A stretch of DNA of 64,000 bases from assembly GCF_022829605.1 (NCBI RefSeq), contig NZ_JAKSYD010000100.1:149346-213345 (forward strand). The letters run 5' to 3'. Origin of the DNA: Methylobacterium sp. E-065. GTDB taxonomy: Bacteria > Pseudomonadota > Alphaproteobacteria > Rhizobiales > Beijerinckiaceae. Below, one piece after another: positions 55,380-64,000 of the stretch. The notes under the pieces are model-generated. The model was not told the DNA's origin. It worked only from the letters and a program-made list of their open reading frames with translations, and ran no database searches. Numbering within the stretch: the stretch's first letter is position 1; every line of letters starts with the position of its first letter. The position numbers and the translations under genes are program-made.

Positions 55380-57101
55380 ATGCGACAGACGGAATTCCTG
55401 CTGCGGGCCATCGATCAGGGACAGGGCCGCACCGAAGCCGACCTCGTCCTTAAGGGCGGGCGGTTCCTCGATCTTGTGACCGGCGATCTCGTGGCGTCCG
55501 ATATCGCCATCTGCGGCGACCGGATCGTCGGGACCTTCGGGACGTATCGCGGGCAGCGCGAGGTCGACATCGCCGGCAAGATCGTGGTGCCCGGCTTCAT
55601 CGACACGCATTTCCACGTCGAATCCTCGCTGATGCCGCCGCAGGAATTCGAGCGGTGCGTCCTACCGCACGGCGTCACCACGGGGATCTGCGATCCGCAC
55701 GAGATGGCCAACGTCCTCGGGATCGATGCCTTCGCGTGGTTCCTGGCCTCCGCCGAGACGCTGGCGATGGACCTGCGGGTGCAGCTCTCCTCCTGCGTCC
55801 CGGCAACCGACCATCTTGAAACCTCGGGTGCCCGGATCGGAGCCGCCGATCTCCTCCCCTTCGCGAGCCACCCGAAGGTGATCGGGCTCGCCGAGTTCAT
55901 GAACTTCCCAGGGGTGCTCGCGGGCGATTCGGGGGTGCTGGAGAAGCTCGCCGCCTTCCAGGGCCGGCACATCGACGGCCACGCCCCGCTCCTGCGCGGC
56001 GAACGCCTCAACGGTTACATCGCGGCCGGCATCCGCACGGAGCACGAGGCGACGACGCCCGAGGAGGCACTCGAAAAGCTCTCGAAGGGGATGACCGTGC
56101 TGATCCGCGAGGGCTCGGTCTGCAAGGACCTGCACGCCCTCGCGCCGATCCTCACCGAGCGCACGGCGCCGTTCCTGGCCTTCTGCACTGACGACCGGAA
56201 CCCCCTCGACATCGCCGAGGAGGGCCATCTCGACTTCATCATCCGCACGGCCATCGCGCTGGGGGCGCCGCCGCTTGCCGCCTACCGGGCCGCGTCGTGG
56301 TCGGCTGCGCGCGCCTTCGGCCTGCACGATCGCGGTCTGGTAGCGCCCGGCCAGCGCGCTGACTTGGTCGTGCTCGATGATCTCGAAACCTGCGCGGTCT
56401 CCCGGGTCTTCGCCGCGGGCCGGCCGGTGGAAGAAGCACTGTTCGCCGGCCGGCCATCCGTCGCCCCGATCGGCCGCAACAGTGTCAGGGCGCGGACTGT
56501 CACGGCGGCGGATTTTGCCGCGCCCGGATCCGGACCATCGACGCCGGTGATCGGCGTCATCCCGGGCCAGATCATCACCCTGCGTCACGACCTGTCGCTG
56601 CCCTATGCGGGTGGCGAGCGGCAGGTCGATCTCGCCCAGGACGTCATCAAGGTCGCGGTCGTAGAGCGCCACGGACGCACAGCGCCGGGGGCGCGCGGGA
56701 TCGGCGTCGCCTTCGTGAAGGGGTTCGGGCTGCAACGGGGTGCAATCGCGTCCTCGGTCGGCCACGACAGCCACAACATCACGGTGGTCGGCGTCGATGA
56801 GGCCGACATGGCCGTGGCGGTGAACCGCCTGGGGGAGATCGAGGGCGGCTTCGTGGTGGTGGAGGGCGGCCGTGTGCTGGCCGAGATCGCCCTGCCGCTC
56901 GCTGGCCTCATGAGCCTGATGCCGTTCGACGTCATCCGGAAGGATCTGCTCGCCTTGCGCGCCGCTGCGCAGAGCCTCGGCGTGGTGCTGCCCGAACCGT
57001 TCCTCCAAGTGGCGTTCCTGCCGCTGCCGGTCATTCCGCACCTCAAGATCACCGATCGCGGCTTGGTCGATGTCGACCGGTTCTGTCTGATCGATCCTTG
57101 A
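55380..57101 (+). CDS. ade: Adenine deaminase
   Basis: A 573-aa amidohydrolase converting adenine to hypoxanthine in purine salvage. Metal-binding [12 protein letters not shown] and DPHEMANV are in the N-terminal barrel, FCTDDRNP carries the catalytic Asp, and the adenine deaminase C-domain shows [15 protein letters not shown] and [13 protein letters not shown] at 55380 is chosen by family alignment; an upstream ATG at 55335 would overlap the divergent ilvD promoter region. Confidence 0.95.
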   Translation: MRQTEFLLRAIDQGQGRTEADLVLKGGRFLDLVTGDLVASDIAICGDRIVGTFGTYRGQREVDIAGKIVVPGFIDTHFHVESSLMPPQEFERCVLPHGVTTGICDPHEMANVLGIDAFAWFLASAETLAMDLRVQLSSCVPATDHLETSGARIGAADLLPFASHPKVIGLAEFMNFPGVLAGDSGVLEKLAAFQGRHIDGHAPLLRGERLNGYIAAGIRTEHEATTPEEALEKLSKGMTVLIREGSVCKDLHALAPILTERTAPFLAFCTDDRNPLDIAEEGHLDFIIRTAIALGAPPLAAYRAASWSAARAFGLHDRGLVAPGQRADLVVLDDLETCAVSRVFAAGRPVEEALFAGRPSVAPIGRNSVRARTVTAADFAAPGSGPSTPVIGVIPGQIITLRHDLSLPYAGGERQVDLAQDVIKVAVVERHGRTAPGARGIGVAFVKGFGLQRGAIASSVGHDSHNITVVGVDEADMAVAVNRLGEIEGGFVVVEGGRVLAEIALPLAGLMSLMPFDVIRKDLLALRAAAQSLGVVLPEPFLQVAFLPLPVIPHLKITDRGLVDVDRFCLIDP

Positions 57102-57103
57102 AA

Positions 57104-57123
57104 TTAGATTGCGCACAATCTAA
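57104..57123. promoter_or_regulatory. Perfect palindrome upstream of ohr, likely OhrR-type operator
   Basis: TTAGATTGCGCACAATCTAA: perfect 8-bp arms around CGCA, starting just after the ade stop codon and 66 bp before ohr. Ohr genes are typically repressed by the MarR-type OhrR through palindromes of this size. No ohrR is in the window. A close relative of the left part precedes pntA (1155-1170). Confidence 0.7.
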
Positions 57124-57188
57124 ATTGGGACTATCCAGAGGTTCGCCGGCCCCTAGATGCCGACCCTCATCCGCAAACGGAGATTCGC

Positions 57189-57614
57189 ATGTCCGTAGAC
57201 CTGAAATACCGCACCACCGCAACCGCCACCGGAGGCCGCGACGGCGCCGCCCGCACCGCTGACGGCAGCTTCGAAGTCAAGCTCGCGACCCCGAAGGAGC
57301 TCGGCGGCGCCGGCGGTCCGGGCGCGAACCCGGAGCAGCTCTTCGCATCCGGCTACTCGGCCTGCTTCCTCGGCGCCATGAAGGCCGTGGCACCCTCGCT
57401 GCAGCTGAAGGTCCCGGCCGACACCACCGTGACCGCAGAGGTCGGCATCGGCCCGCGTTCCGAGGGCGGTTTCGGCATCACCGCTGATCTGACGATCAGT
57501 CTGCCGGGTCTCGACCACGCCGACGCGCAGAAGCTCGTGGACGCCGCCCACCAAGTCTGCCCGTACTCGAACGCCACCCGCGGCAACGTCAATGTCGGGC
57601 TGAAGCTCGCCTGA
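57189..57614 (+). CDS. ohr: Organic hydroperoxide resistance protein
   Basis: A 141-aa thiol peroxidase of the Ohr/OsmC family that reduces organic and lipid hydroperoxides in the cytoplasm. The reactive Cys pair is C59 (GYSACFLGA) and C124 (VCPYSNATRGN). GGAG lies 6 nt before the ATG. Its own palindrome is upstream and a hairpin terminator downstream, so it is monocistronic. Confidence 0.96.
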   Translation: MSVDLKYRTTATATGGRDGAARTADGSFEVKLATPKELGGAGGPGANPEQLFASGYSACFLGAMKAVAPSLQLKVPADTTVTAEVGIGPRSEGGFGITADLTISLPGLDHADAQKLVDAAHQVCPYSNATRGNVNVGLKLA

Positions 57615-57626
57615 GGCGATTATCGA

Positions 57627-57652
57627 GCGGGTTTCGCTTCGGCGAAGCCCGC
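57627..57652 (+). terminator. Hairpin after ohr
   Basis: An 11-bp stem (GCGGGTTTCGC / GCGAAGCCCGC, one G-T pair) with a stable TTCG tetraloop, 13 bp after the ohr stop. A separate 9-bp inverted repeat (57656-57664 with 57703-57711) follows in the convergent gap. Confidence 0.65.
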
Positions 57653-57759
57653 ATCGAAGGCGACGCAGGGCTTTTCTCCAGGTGAGACCCGCGGATTCGA
57701 AGGTCGCCTTCTGATCTTCCCTCCCGAAACGCGGTTCGATGCGAGGCTCTGATCCTTCG

Positions 57760-57777
57760 CGCCGCTCGCTAGCGGCG
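57760..57777 (-). terminator. Hairpin after the RND permease gene
   Basis: CGCCGCT / AGCGGCG with a CGCT loop, 15 bp past the permease stop on the minus strand. Confidence 0.5.
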
Positions 57778-57791
57778 GCTCGATCCCAGCC

Positions 57792-60700
57792 TCACTCGGC
57801 CGCGCGCAGCGTCGGAGGTCCACGGACCTCCTCCACCGGCTCGGCGTCGGTTTCATCTTGCGCCTCATCCGAGGTCGCCGGCTTGTCCCCATAGGAGAAG
57901 CGGTGCGCCAGCCGGTCGAGGTAGATGTAGATCACCGGCGTGGTGAACAGCGTCAAGATCTGGCTGACGGCGAGGCCACCGACCATGGCGTAGCCCAGCG
58001 GCTGCCGGATCTCTGAGCCGGTCCCATGGGCGAACATCAGCGGGATGCCGCCCAGCAACGCCGCCATCGTGGTCATCAGGATCGGGCGGAAGCGCAGCAG
58101 GGCGGCCTTCCGGATTGCCTCCTCGGGGCTGAGACCCTCCTCACGCTCGGCCACGATCGCGAAGTCGACCAGCATGATGCCGTTCTTCTTCACGATGCCG
58201 ATCAGCAGGATGATCCCGATCAGCGCGATCAGGCTGAAATCATACCCCGCCCACATCAGCACCGCGAGCGCGCCGACGCCGGCCGAGGGTAGCGTCGACA
58301 GGATGGTGATCGGGTGGATGAAGCTCTCGTACAGGATGCCGAGGATCAGATAGACCACGAACAGGGCCGCCAGGATCAGCAACGGCACGGTCGAGAGCGA
58401 TTGCTGGAACGCCTGGGCTGTGCCCTGGAATCCGCTCACCACGGTGGGCGGCACCTGCAACTCGCGCATCGCCTGCGCGATCGCCTCGGTGGCCTGCCCC
58501 AGCGCCACGTCGGGGGCGAGGTTGAAGCTGATCGTCACCGCCGGAAACTGGCCCTGATGGTTCACGGCGAGCGGCGCCACCGGCACCGTCGTCCAGTGCG
58601 CAAAGGCCGCGAGCGGCACCTGCCCGCCGCCGTTGGGCGCCTTGATGTAGATCTTGTCGAGGCTCTCGACGCTGCCCTGCAGCGCCGGGAGCACCTCCAG
58701 CACCACGTGGTAGCTGTTGAGCTGCGTGAAGTACTGGGCGATCTGCCGCTGGCCGAATGCGTCGTAGAGCGTGTCGTCGATCAGCTGGGGCGTGATGCCG
58801 TAGCGCGAGGCGGCGTCGCGGTCGATCGAGAGAGTCAGGGTGGTGCCGCGGGTCTGCTGGTCGGTGGCGACGTCGCGCAACTCGCGCAGGGTCTTCATCT
58901 TGTCGAGGATCTTCGGCGCCCAGGTGTTCAGCTCACCGAGGTCCGGATCCTGAAGCGTGTACTCGAACTGCGTGCGCGACGTGCGCCCGCCGGTGCGCAC
59001 GTCCTGCGTCGCCTGGATGTAGGTGCGGATGCCCTCGACCTGCTCGAGCTTCGGGCGTAAGCGCCCGATCACTTGGAAGGCGTTGACGTCGCGCTCGTCG
59101 CGCGGCTTGAGCGTGATGTACATCCGCCCGGAATTGAGCGCCTGACCGTTGCCGCCGAGCGACATGCCTACGGTGGCAATCGCCGGATCGGCCTGGACGA
59201 TGGCGCCGACCTTCTCTTGCAGCGTCTTCATCGCCGAGAACGAGATATCCTGCCCTGCCTCGGTGACGCCGATCATGAAGCCGGTGTCCTGTTGCGGGAA
59301 GAAGCCCTTCGGGATCGCCACGAACAGGTAGCCGGTCAGCGCCAGCGTTGCGAAGAAGACCAGCAGCGTGACCTTGCGGAAGCGCAGGGCCACGTCGAGG
59401 GCATCCTCGTAGACGGACAGCAGCCAGTCGAAACCGGCCTCGCTCATCCGATAGAGGCGGCCGTGCCGCTCGGCGTCGTGCGCTTTCAACAGGCGCGAGG
59501 CCATCATCGGGGTCAGCGTCAGCGACACGAAGGCTGAAACCGCGATTGTCATCGACAGCACCACGGCGAATTCGCGAAACAGCCGGCCGATGATGCCGCC
59601 CATCAGCAGCAGCGGAATCAGCACCGCGATCAGCGACACCGAGATCGACACGATGGTGAAGCCGATCTCGCCCGCGCCTTTGAACGCGGCCTCCATGGGC
59701 CGCATCCCCTCCTCGATGTAGCGGCTGATGTTCTCCAGCACCACGATGGCGTCGTCGACCACGAAGCCCACCGAGATGGTCAGCGCCATCAGCGAGAGGT
59801 TGTCGAGCGTGTAGCCGGCCATCCACATCAGCGCGCAGGCGCCGAGCAGCGCGAGCGGCACCGTCACGCTCGGGATCACGGTCGCCCAGAAGCTGCGCAG
59901 GAAGACGAAGATCACCCCCACCACGAGCACGATGGTGAGCAGCAGGGTGAACTGCACGTCCTCCACGGAGGCTCGGATGGTCTGGGTGCGGTCGCTCAGG
60001 ATGCCGATCTTGATGCCGGCTGGCAGCGTCGCGGTCAGCTGGGGCAGCTGCGCCTTGATGCTGTCCACCGTGTCGATGACGTTGGCGCCCGGCTGCTTGA
60101 ACACCACGAGGAAGACGCCGCGCTTGCCGTTGGTCCAGCCCGCCTGCTTCGTGTCCTCCGGCCCGGCGACCGCGTGGCCGATGTCGCGCACGCGCAAGGG
60201 GGCGCCGTTCTGGTAGGCGACGATCACGTCGTTCCAGTTCCTGGCCGCCGTGAGCTGGTCGTTGGCGTAGATCGTGTAGCTGTGGCTGCCGCCGTCGATG
60301 CTGCCCTTCGGATTGTTCACTGTGGTCAAGGTGAGCTGCGTGCGCACATCCTCCAGCGAGAGGTTCTTCGCCACGAGCTTGGCCGGATCGACCTGGATAC
60401 GGATCGCCGGCTTCTGCTGGCCGCCGATGAAGACCTGCGCCACGCCGGAAATCTGGCTGATCCGCTGGGCGAGCTGCACGTCGACCGCGTCATCCACGTC
60501 GATGAGCGGCATCGTGTCGGAGGTGGCCGAGAGCAGGAGGATCGGCGAGTCGGCCGGGTTGACCTTCCGGTAGGTTGGCGGTGTCGGCAGGTTTTTCGGG
60601 AGCTGGCCGCTGGCGGCGTTGATGGCCGCCTGGATGTCGCTCGCCGCCCCGTCGATGTTCCGGTTGAGATCGAACTGGACCGTGATCGACGAGATCCCGA

Positions 60701-60962
60701 GGGAACTCTGCGACGTCATCTGCGAGACGCCGGGGATCTGCGAGAACTGCCGTTCCAGGGGCTGAGCCACCGAGGACGCCATCGTCTCCGGGCTCGCGCC
60801 GGGCAGCTGCGCCGTGACCTGAATCGTCGGGAAGTCCACCTGCGGCAGCGGCGCGACGCCCAGCAGCGGATAGGCTACCACCCCGAGGAACAGGATGCCG
60901 ACCATGATCAGCGTGGTCGCCACCGGGAAGCGGATGAACGGCGCGGAGATGCCGCCTTTCAT
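57792..60962 (-). CDS. RND efflux permease (MdtB/MuxB-like)
   Basis: A 1056-aa proton-driven multidrug exporter of the AcrB/HAE1 family. It begins MKGGISAPFIRFPVATTLIM, has the first porter and docking regions and twelve expected helices; the transmembrane Asp pair is in GFVVDDAIVVLENI. DFPTIQVTAQLPGASPETMA is the typical early porter segment. It lies 49 bp after the adaptor gene and must recruit an outer-membrane channel coded elsewhere. The C-terminal 35 residues are acidic and hydrophilic. Confidence 0.95.
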   Translation of the reverse strand: MKGGISAPFIRFPVATTLIMVGILFLGVVAYPLLGVAPLPQVDFPTIQVTAQLPGASPETMASSVAQPLERQFSQIPGVSQMTSQSSLGISSITVQFDLNRNIDGAASDIQAAINAASGQLPKNLPTPPTYRKVNPADSPILLLSATSDTMPLIDVDDAVDVQLAQRISQISGVAQVFIGGQQKPAIRIQVDPAKLVAKNLSLEDVRTQLTLTTVNNPKGSIDGGSHSYTIYANDQLTAARNWNDVIVAYQNGAPLRVRDIGHAVAGPEDTKQAGWTNGKRGVFLVVFKQPGANVIDTVDSIKAQLPQLTATLPAGIKIGILSDRTQTIRASVEDVQFTLLLTIVLVVGVIFVFLRSFWATVIPSVTVPLALLGACALMWMAGYTLDNLSLMALTISVGFVVDDAIVVLENISRYIEEGMRPMEAAFKGAGEIGFTIVSISVSLIAVLIPLLLMGGIIGRLFREFAVVLSMTIAVSAFVSLTLTPMMASRLLKAHDAERHGRLYRMSEAGFDWLLSVYEDALDVALRFRKVTLLVFFATLALTGYLFVAIPKGFFPQQDTGFMIGVTEAGQDISFSAMKTLQEKVGAIVQADPAIATVGMSLGGNGQALNSGRMYITLKPRDERDVNAFQVIGRLRPKLEQVEGIRTYIQATQDVRTGGRTSRTQFEYTLQDPDLGELNTWAPKILDKMKTLRELRDVATDQQTRGTTLTLSIDRDAASRYGITPQLIDDTLYDAFGQRQIAQYFTQLNSYHVVLEVLPALQGSVESLDKIYIKAPNGGGQVPLAAFAHWTTVPVAPLAVNHQGQFPAVTISFNLAPDVALGQATEAIAQAMRELQVPPTVVSGFQGTAQAFQQSLSTVPLLILAALFVVYLILGILYESFIHPITILSTLPSAGVGALAVLMWAGYDFSLIALIGIILLIGIVKKNGIMLVDFAIVAEREEGLSPEEAIRKAALLRFRPILMTTMAALLGGIPLMFAHGTGSEIRQPLGYAMVGGLAVSQILTLFTTPVIYIYLDRLAHRFSYGDKPATSDEAQDETDAEPVEEVRGPPTLRAAE

Positions 60963-61011
60963 CGCCCGGCCCCGCGCGTGTTCCGATCCATCGTTTGGGC
61001 CACCCGGCGCA

Positions 61012-62340
61012 TCAGCGTTGCGCCTCCATCTTGGGCGTGGACGTCGCCGCCTGCGTCGCCCCCGAGGCGTGCGCCTCCGCGACGAGGCTGCCGTCCTGCA
61101 CCTTGTACTGGCCGGCCGTGATCACGCGCTCGCCCGGCTTCAGGTCGCCGCCGATGATCTGCGTGCGGCCGGAATCGGACCGCCCGGCCCTGAGCGGCAC
61201 CTGATGCGCGTGATCGGACTCGTCCACCACGAAGGCGAACAAACCGTCGGGCCCGTGCTGGATCGCATTGTCGGGCACGGTCGTGGCCAGCGTGACGATC
61301 CCGACCCGCATCTTGGTCGAGACAGACAGGCCCGGCCAGAGCGCGTGGTTCTGGTTCTCGTACACGGCCTTGAGGCGGATGGTGCCGGTCGCGGTGTCGA
61401 CTTGGTTGTTGAACAAGGCGAGCTTGCCGTCCGCGAGCTTGGTGAGCCCGTCCGTACTCCAGGCATCGACGGGAACGTCCCCCGTCCGCATCGCCGCGGT
61501 GATCGCGGGAAGCTGATCCTCCGGTGCGGTGAACACCACGAAGATCGGCTCGACCTGGGTGATCGTCACGATCGGGGTCTGGCCCGCGGCGGTGACGATG
61601 TTGCCGACATCGACCTGCCGGAAGCCCGTCACACCCGCGATCGGGGCGCGGATCGTGGCGTAGCCGAGCTGAGTCGTGGCGTTGTCGATCGATGCCTGAT
61701 CGGAGGCGACCTGTGCGGTCAGCTGCGCGACGAGCGCGCTCTGCGTCTCGGTCTGCTGCCGCGACGCGTATGCTCCGAGGCCCGTGTAGCGGACGAGATC
61801 CGCCTTGGCGTTGTTCAGGGTCGCGGTATCCTGATCCTTCTTGGCCTTGGCCTGATCCAGGGTCGCCTGATACGGGCGCGGGTCGACCTGAACGAGGACG
61901 TCGCCCTTGTGCACGGTCTGGCCCTCGCGGAAGGCGACCTGCTGGATTTCACCATCGACGCGAGTCCGGACTTGGACGGTGTTGTAGGCCTGAACCGTTC
62001 CGAGACCGTTGGTCATCAGCGCGAACGGACCTTGCGCGACGGCCCCGAGCGTGACCGGCACCGGTCGAGGTGCGGCGGCCTTCGGCTTCGCTTCGGGCTG
62101 ATTGACGCGCGTGTAGCCATAGGCCCCACCGCCCGCGACGGCGAGCAGAACCAAGATCAGGGCGAAGCCGCGAGACCGCTTCGGCCTCCCGCCGGACGCA
62201 CCGCGCCGCGATCCATTTGCGCCGGGCGCCGCCTCGATCGCATCGGATCGATATCCGGCGCGATGGTCCGCATCGTCGCTCAGCATGCGCTCACGCCCGC
62301 TCTCCGAGCCGCCCGTCGAGCGGATTGACGTATTTTGCAT
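61012..62340 (-). CDS. RND periplasmic adaptor (MdtA-like)
   Basis: A 442-aa membrane-fusion protein. A positively charged N-terminus precedes one inner-membrane helix (residues 58-76, GFALILVLLAVAGGGAYGY). The lipoyl-like halves (VQVRTRVDGEIQQVAFREGQ and TIRAPIAGVTGFRQVDVGN) flank a coiled-coil hairpin (KAKKDQDTATLNNAKADLVR region), followed by beta-barrel and membrane-proximal domains. Start either ATG 62340 or ATG 62286; neither has a strong ribosome site. It is transcribed before the permease. Confidence 0.92.
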   Translation of the reverse strand: MQNTSIRSTGGSESGRERMLSDDADHRAGYRSDAIEAAPGANGSRRGASGGRPKRSRGFALILVLLAVAGGGAYGYTRVNQPEAKPKAAAPRPVPVTLGAVAQGPFALMTNGLGTVQAYNTVQVRTRVDGEIQQVAFREGQTVHKGDVLVQVDPRPYQATLDQAKAKKDQDTATLNNAKADLVRYTGLGAYASRQQTETQSALVAQLTAQVASDQASIDNATTQLGYATIRAPIAGVTGFRQVDVGNIVTAAGQTPIVTITQVEPIFVVFTAPEDQLPAITAAMRTGDVPVDAWSTDGLTKLADGKLALFNNQVDTATGTIRLKAVYENQNHALWPGLSVSTKMRVGIVTLATTVPDNAIQHGPDGLFAFVVDESDHAHQVPLRAGRSDSGRTQIIGGDLKPGERVITAGQYKVQDGSLVAEAHASGATQAATSTPKMEAQR

Positions 62341-62668
62341 TCATTAGCACACAATCCGTGCAGACGACACCGATGCGGTCGACTGACCTGGCTGATCCTG
62401 CACGGAGCGGACCGCCGCGAGCTGCCCGTTCGCAAAGCTGAAAAGCAATCCGAGAGCATCGCATCGCGCCGGTTTCATGCCGTTCCTTTTTCCGGATCGC
62501 ACATCATCAACCCGGAGGCATGAATCCCACGCCGCGCGCTCCGCCGAATACCGAAATCGCACCGAGCAGGTGCAAATGAGGGTGCTGCAGGATAGCGTCG
62601 ACGTCCGCGCATCATTCTCTCTCTCAGGCCATCGCCGTCGCGATGCCGCACTTAAATCCGAAAGCTGT
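62341..62668. other. Intergenic region upstream of the RND operon
   Basis: I see no supported gene, repeat or operator in this stretch. It should hold the RND promoter. Confidence 0.5.
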
Positions 62669-62896
62669 ATGGCACAGACCCTGGAACTGGACGGGTTGAA
62701 CGAACTGCATGCCGCGCTCATCGAGGAGCGGCAGATCATCGTAGCGTCGGTGCGAAAGTTGCGCGAAACGCGGCGGCAGAAGGGCTCCTTCGTCCTCGGC
62801 GACGGGTCCGAGGCCGGGCCGCGCTTCGTGGCGGTGCAGCAGCAGATCGATGTGATCGAAGCCGTCATCGCCACGTTGACCGGATCCCAGGCTTGA
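62669..62896 (+). CDS. Hypothetical small protein
   Basis: A 75-aa frame from an ATG at 62669 (MAQTLELDGLNELHAALIEE). The composition is that of a helical soluble protein with a charged centre (SVRKLRETRRQKGSF) and a hydrophobic C-terminal helix (VQQQIDVIEAVIATLTG). No family recognised and no clear ribosome site. The frame stays open upstream to 62477, so the start is uncertain. Confidence 0.45.
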   Translation: MAQTLELDGLNELHAALIEERQIIVASVRKLRETRRQKGSFVLGDGSEAGPRFVAVQQQIDVIEAVIATLTGSQA

Positions 62897-63322
62897 GTCG
62901 CCGCGCTCGTGGAGCGTCCGGCGATCCGGACGCGGGCTGCTGACGGCGCAGTCCGTAGAGTCCTCCGGTGTCCGAGATGTTTCTGTCACTGCGCGGCCGA
63001 GAAACGAAGCTTCGGGTTTGCCCCGAGGCTCGGGTTGGGGCTGTGCAGAGAAGATTGGTCGTTCTGCGTGTCGACAACCATATTCATCACGCATCCGTGT
63101 CATTACGATTTGGCAATCGACCGTAGTCACTCCGGTTTATCTGTGGCCTTGCTGTGATCTGTACATCGGGGCAGCCAAGCCGGCTCGGCGCTGAGTCCGC
63201 GGCATCAGTCGCTCGCCGCGTGACGATGACGGCTGTTTGTCGAATGCCTCTGGCAGGTTGGGGCTGGACCGGCCGGCCACCGGCCTGTAGCGGACGGCGG
63301 ATCGAGGCACGGAAGACGTACG
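62897..63322. other. Gene-poor region
   Basis: Lower-GC patches but no supported gene, tRNA or repeat; open frames here are short and without ribosome sites. Confidence 0.5.
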
Positions 63323-63502
63323 ATGGACGCCGTCGATAAGACCCTATCGCCCCGCGATGTCGACGCCCACGATGCGCTGCGGCGCGATCCTGCTACGACC
63401 GCTCTCTGGCATGCCCTCGACATGAATCGGCGGTCGCGCGACGAGCGCACGGAACGGCTGCGCACGATGCGGCTGGCCGGCGGTGAGGACGAGCGGGTCT
63501 AG
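63323..63502 (+). CDS. Hypothetical small charged protein
   Basis: A 59-aa frame from ATG 63323, with GGAAGA about 6 nt upstream. It encodes a highly charged, mostly helical protein (RRSRDERTERLRTMRLAGGE near the C-terminus). I recognise no family. Support is the ribosome site and the uninterrupted frame in a gene-poor region. Confidence 0.4.
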   Translation: MDAVDKTLSPRDVDAHDALRRDPATTALWHALDMNRRSRDERTERLRTMRLAGGEDERV

Positions 63503-63880
63503 TTCGAGCACCGTTCGCCGAGGTGGAGGTCGGTTCGGCGTAAGAGTGTGCGTCTGCGCGAAGTCTTCACGCTGTGTCCGATTGCGATGCGCACGGTACA
63601 CGTCAGTCGTATGCCAACAGGGCCTGTAAGCGCGACTGAGCCGTTTCTCCCATACGGGCTACGACATCCACATTTCGGGTTGAAGCCCGCGACGCCACCT
63701 ATCCCCGCACGCGGGGACAGGGGTGCTCAGTGCCATCGCCAACGCTTGAGTCACTCGGCGTTATATCAAGCCACAAGCCTGTAGGGGAAACCCAGCCCGC
63801 GCCCCACTCAGCGAAGGCAGCTTCAGGGTCATGCAGCGATCGCAGGGTGATCGCCTACGACTTATACCAATCGGCGTTGA
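63503..63880. other. Gene-free region next to the IS fragment
   Basis: No coding frame that I can support. The stretch just right of 63858 (ACTTATACCAATCGGCGTTG) probably belongs to the end of the IS630-type element; I could not define its terminal repeat or target duplication. Confidence 0.5.
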
Positions 63881-64000
63881 TCATAACCGGTAGGCCCACG
63901 GGCGCAGGCCAAGGGACATGATCTTCCAGGGCTGGTCGATGAGGCGATTCCAGGCGTCGCAGCACCGGTCGACGATGTCGTCGTAGGAGGCGAAGATCCG
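63881..64000 (-). CDS. IS630-type transposase, C-terminal fragment (cut by window edge)
   Basis: The minus-strand frame enters from the right edge and reads RIFASYDDIVDRCCDAWNRL, then IDQPWKIMSLGLRPWAYRL and stop. The AWNRL-(x)n-QPW-(x)2-MS-(x)-GLR-(x)-WA ending is typical of IS630-family transposases common in Methylobacterium. The rest, with the DDE residues, is outside the window. Confidence 0.8.
   Translation of the reverse strand, partial: RIFASYDDIVDRCCDAWNRLIDQPWKIMSLGLRPWAYRL

Noticed and set aside
62344..62874. 176-aa minus-strand frame opposite the small ORF at 62669-62896
   Set aside because: Ser/Arg/Cys-rich composition, no motif, and no ribosome site; it looks like a shadow frame.

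Overview
The window looks like a chromosomal segment of an aerobic, pink-pigmented alphaproteobacterium of the Methylobacterium type. Reasons: very high GC, a complete puf/bch/crt photosynthesis superoperon in the alphaproteobacterial order, an aa3 oxidase subunit IV beside a split-type transhydrogenase alpha subunit, and many ATGA/GTGA/TTGA stop-start overlaps. The genus is an inference from gene content; no marker gene fixes the species.

Layout. 1-5.7 kb: pntA (cut by the left edge), aa3 oxidase subunit IV, an ABC1/UbiB-type protein, a MazE/Doc toxin-antitoxin pair whose toxin is frameshifted at an A8 run, and pepF. 5.9-11.7 kb: an orphan sigma-54 response regulator, an L,D-transpeptidase, a DUF882 peptidase-like protein and a small membrane protein. 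11.8-14.8 kb: ppdK and a 47-aa DUF3096 gene. 14.9-28.5 kb: the photosynthesis cluster. Minus strand, in transcription order: crtE-crtF-bchC-bchX-bchY-bchZ-pufQ-pufB-pufA-pufL-pufM-pufC, closed by a 13-bp-stem hairpin. Plus strand: crtD-crtC diverge from crtE. The rest of the carotenoid pathway (crtI-crtB) lies at 47.8-50.4 kb, next to hemC. Three palindromes of the form TGTC-N10-GACA, fitting the PpsR/CrtJ consensus TGT-N12-ACA, sit before bchC, between crtE and crtD, and on the crtI start codon.

28.7-40.4 kb: eight plus-strand genes, every adjacent pair overlapping: three glycosyltransferases (the third fused to a polysaccharide-deacetylase-like domain), a double-headed peptide-type ABC ATPase, an unrecognised protein, a solute-binding protein and two permeases. 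This is the strongest candidate for an uncharacterised system here. Two of its genes carry in-frame copies of a palindromic repeat. 40.4-43.4 kb: an HWE-type sensor kinase, a SelT/W/H-like protein and tRNA-Val(CAC). 43.6-57.6 kb: mainly housekeeping genes (pccB, a metallophosphoesterase, hemC, fcl, two SGNH hydrolases, ilvD, ade, ohr). 57.8-62.3 kb: an RND efflux pair. 62.3-64 kb: small weak ORFs, gene-poor DNA and the end of an IS630-type transposase.

How the parts work together: crtE, crtB and crtI make phytoene and desaturate it; crtC, crtD and crtF hydrate, desaturate and methylate toward spirilloxanthin-type carotenoids; bchXYZ and bchC carry out late bacteriochlorophyll a steps; pufBALMC encode LH1 and the reaction centre with its tetraheme cytochrome. 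hemC feeds tetrapyrrole synthesis.
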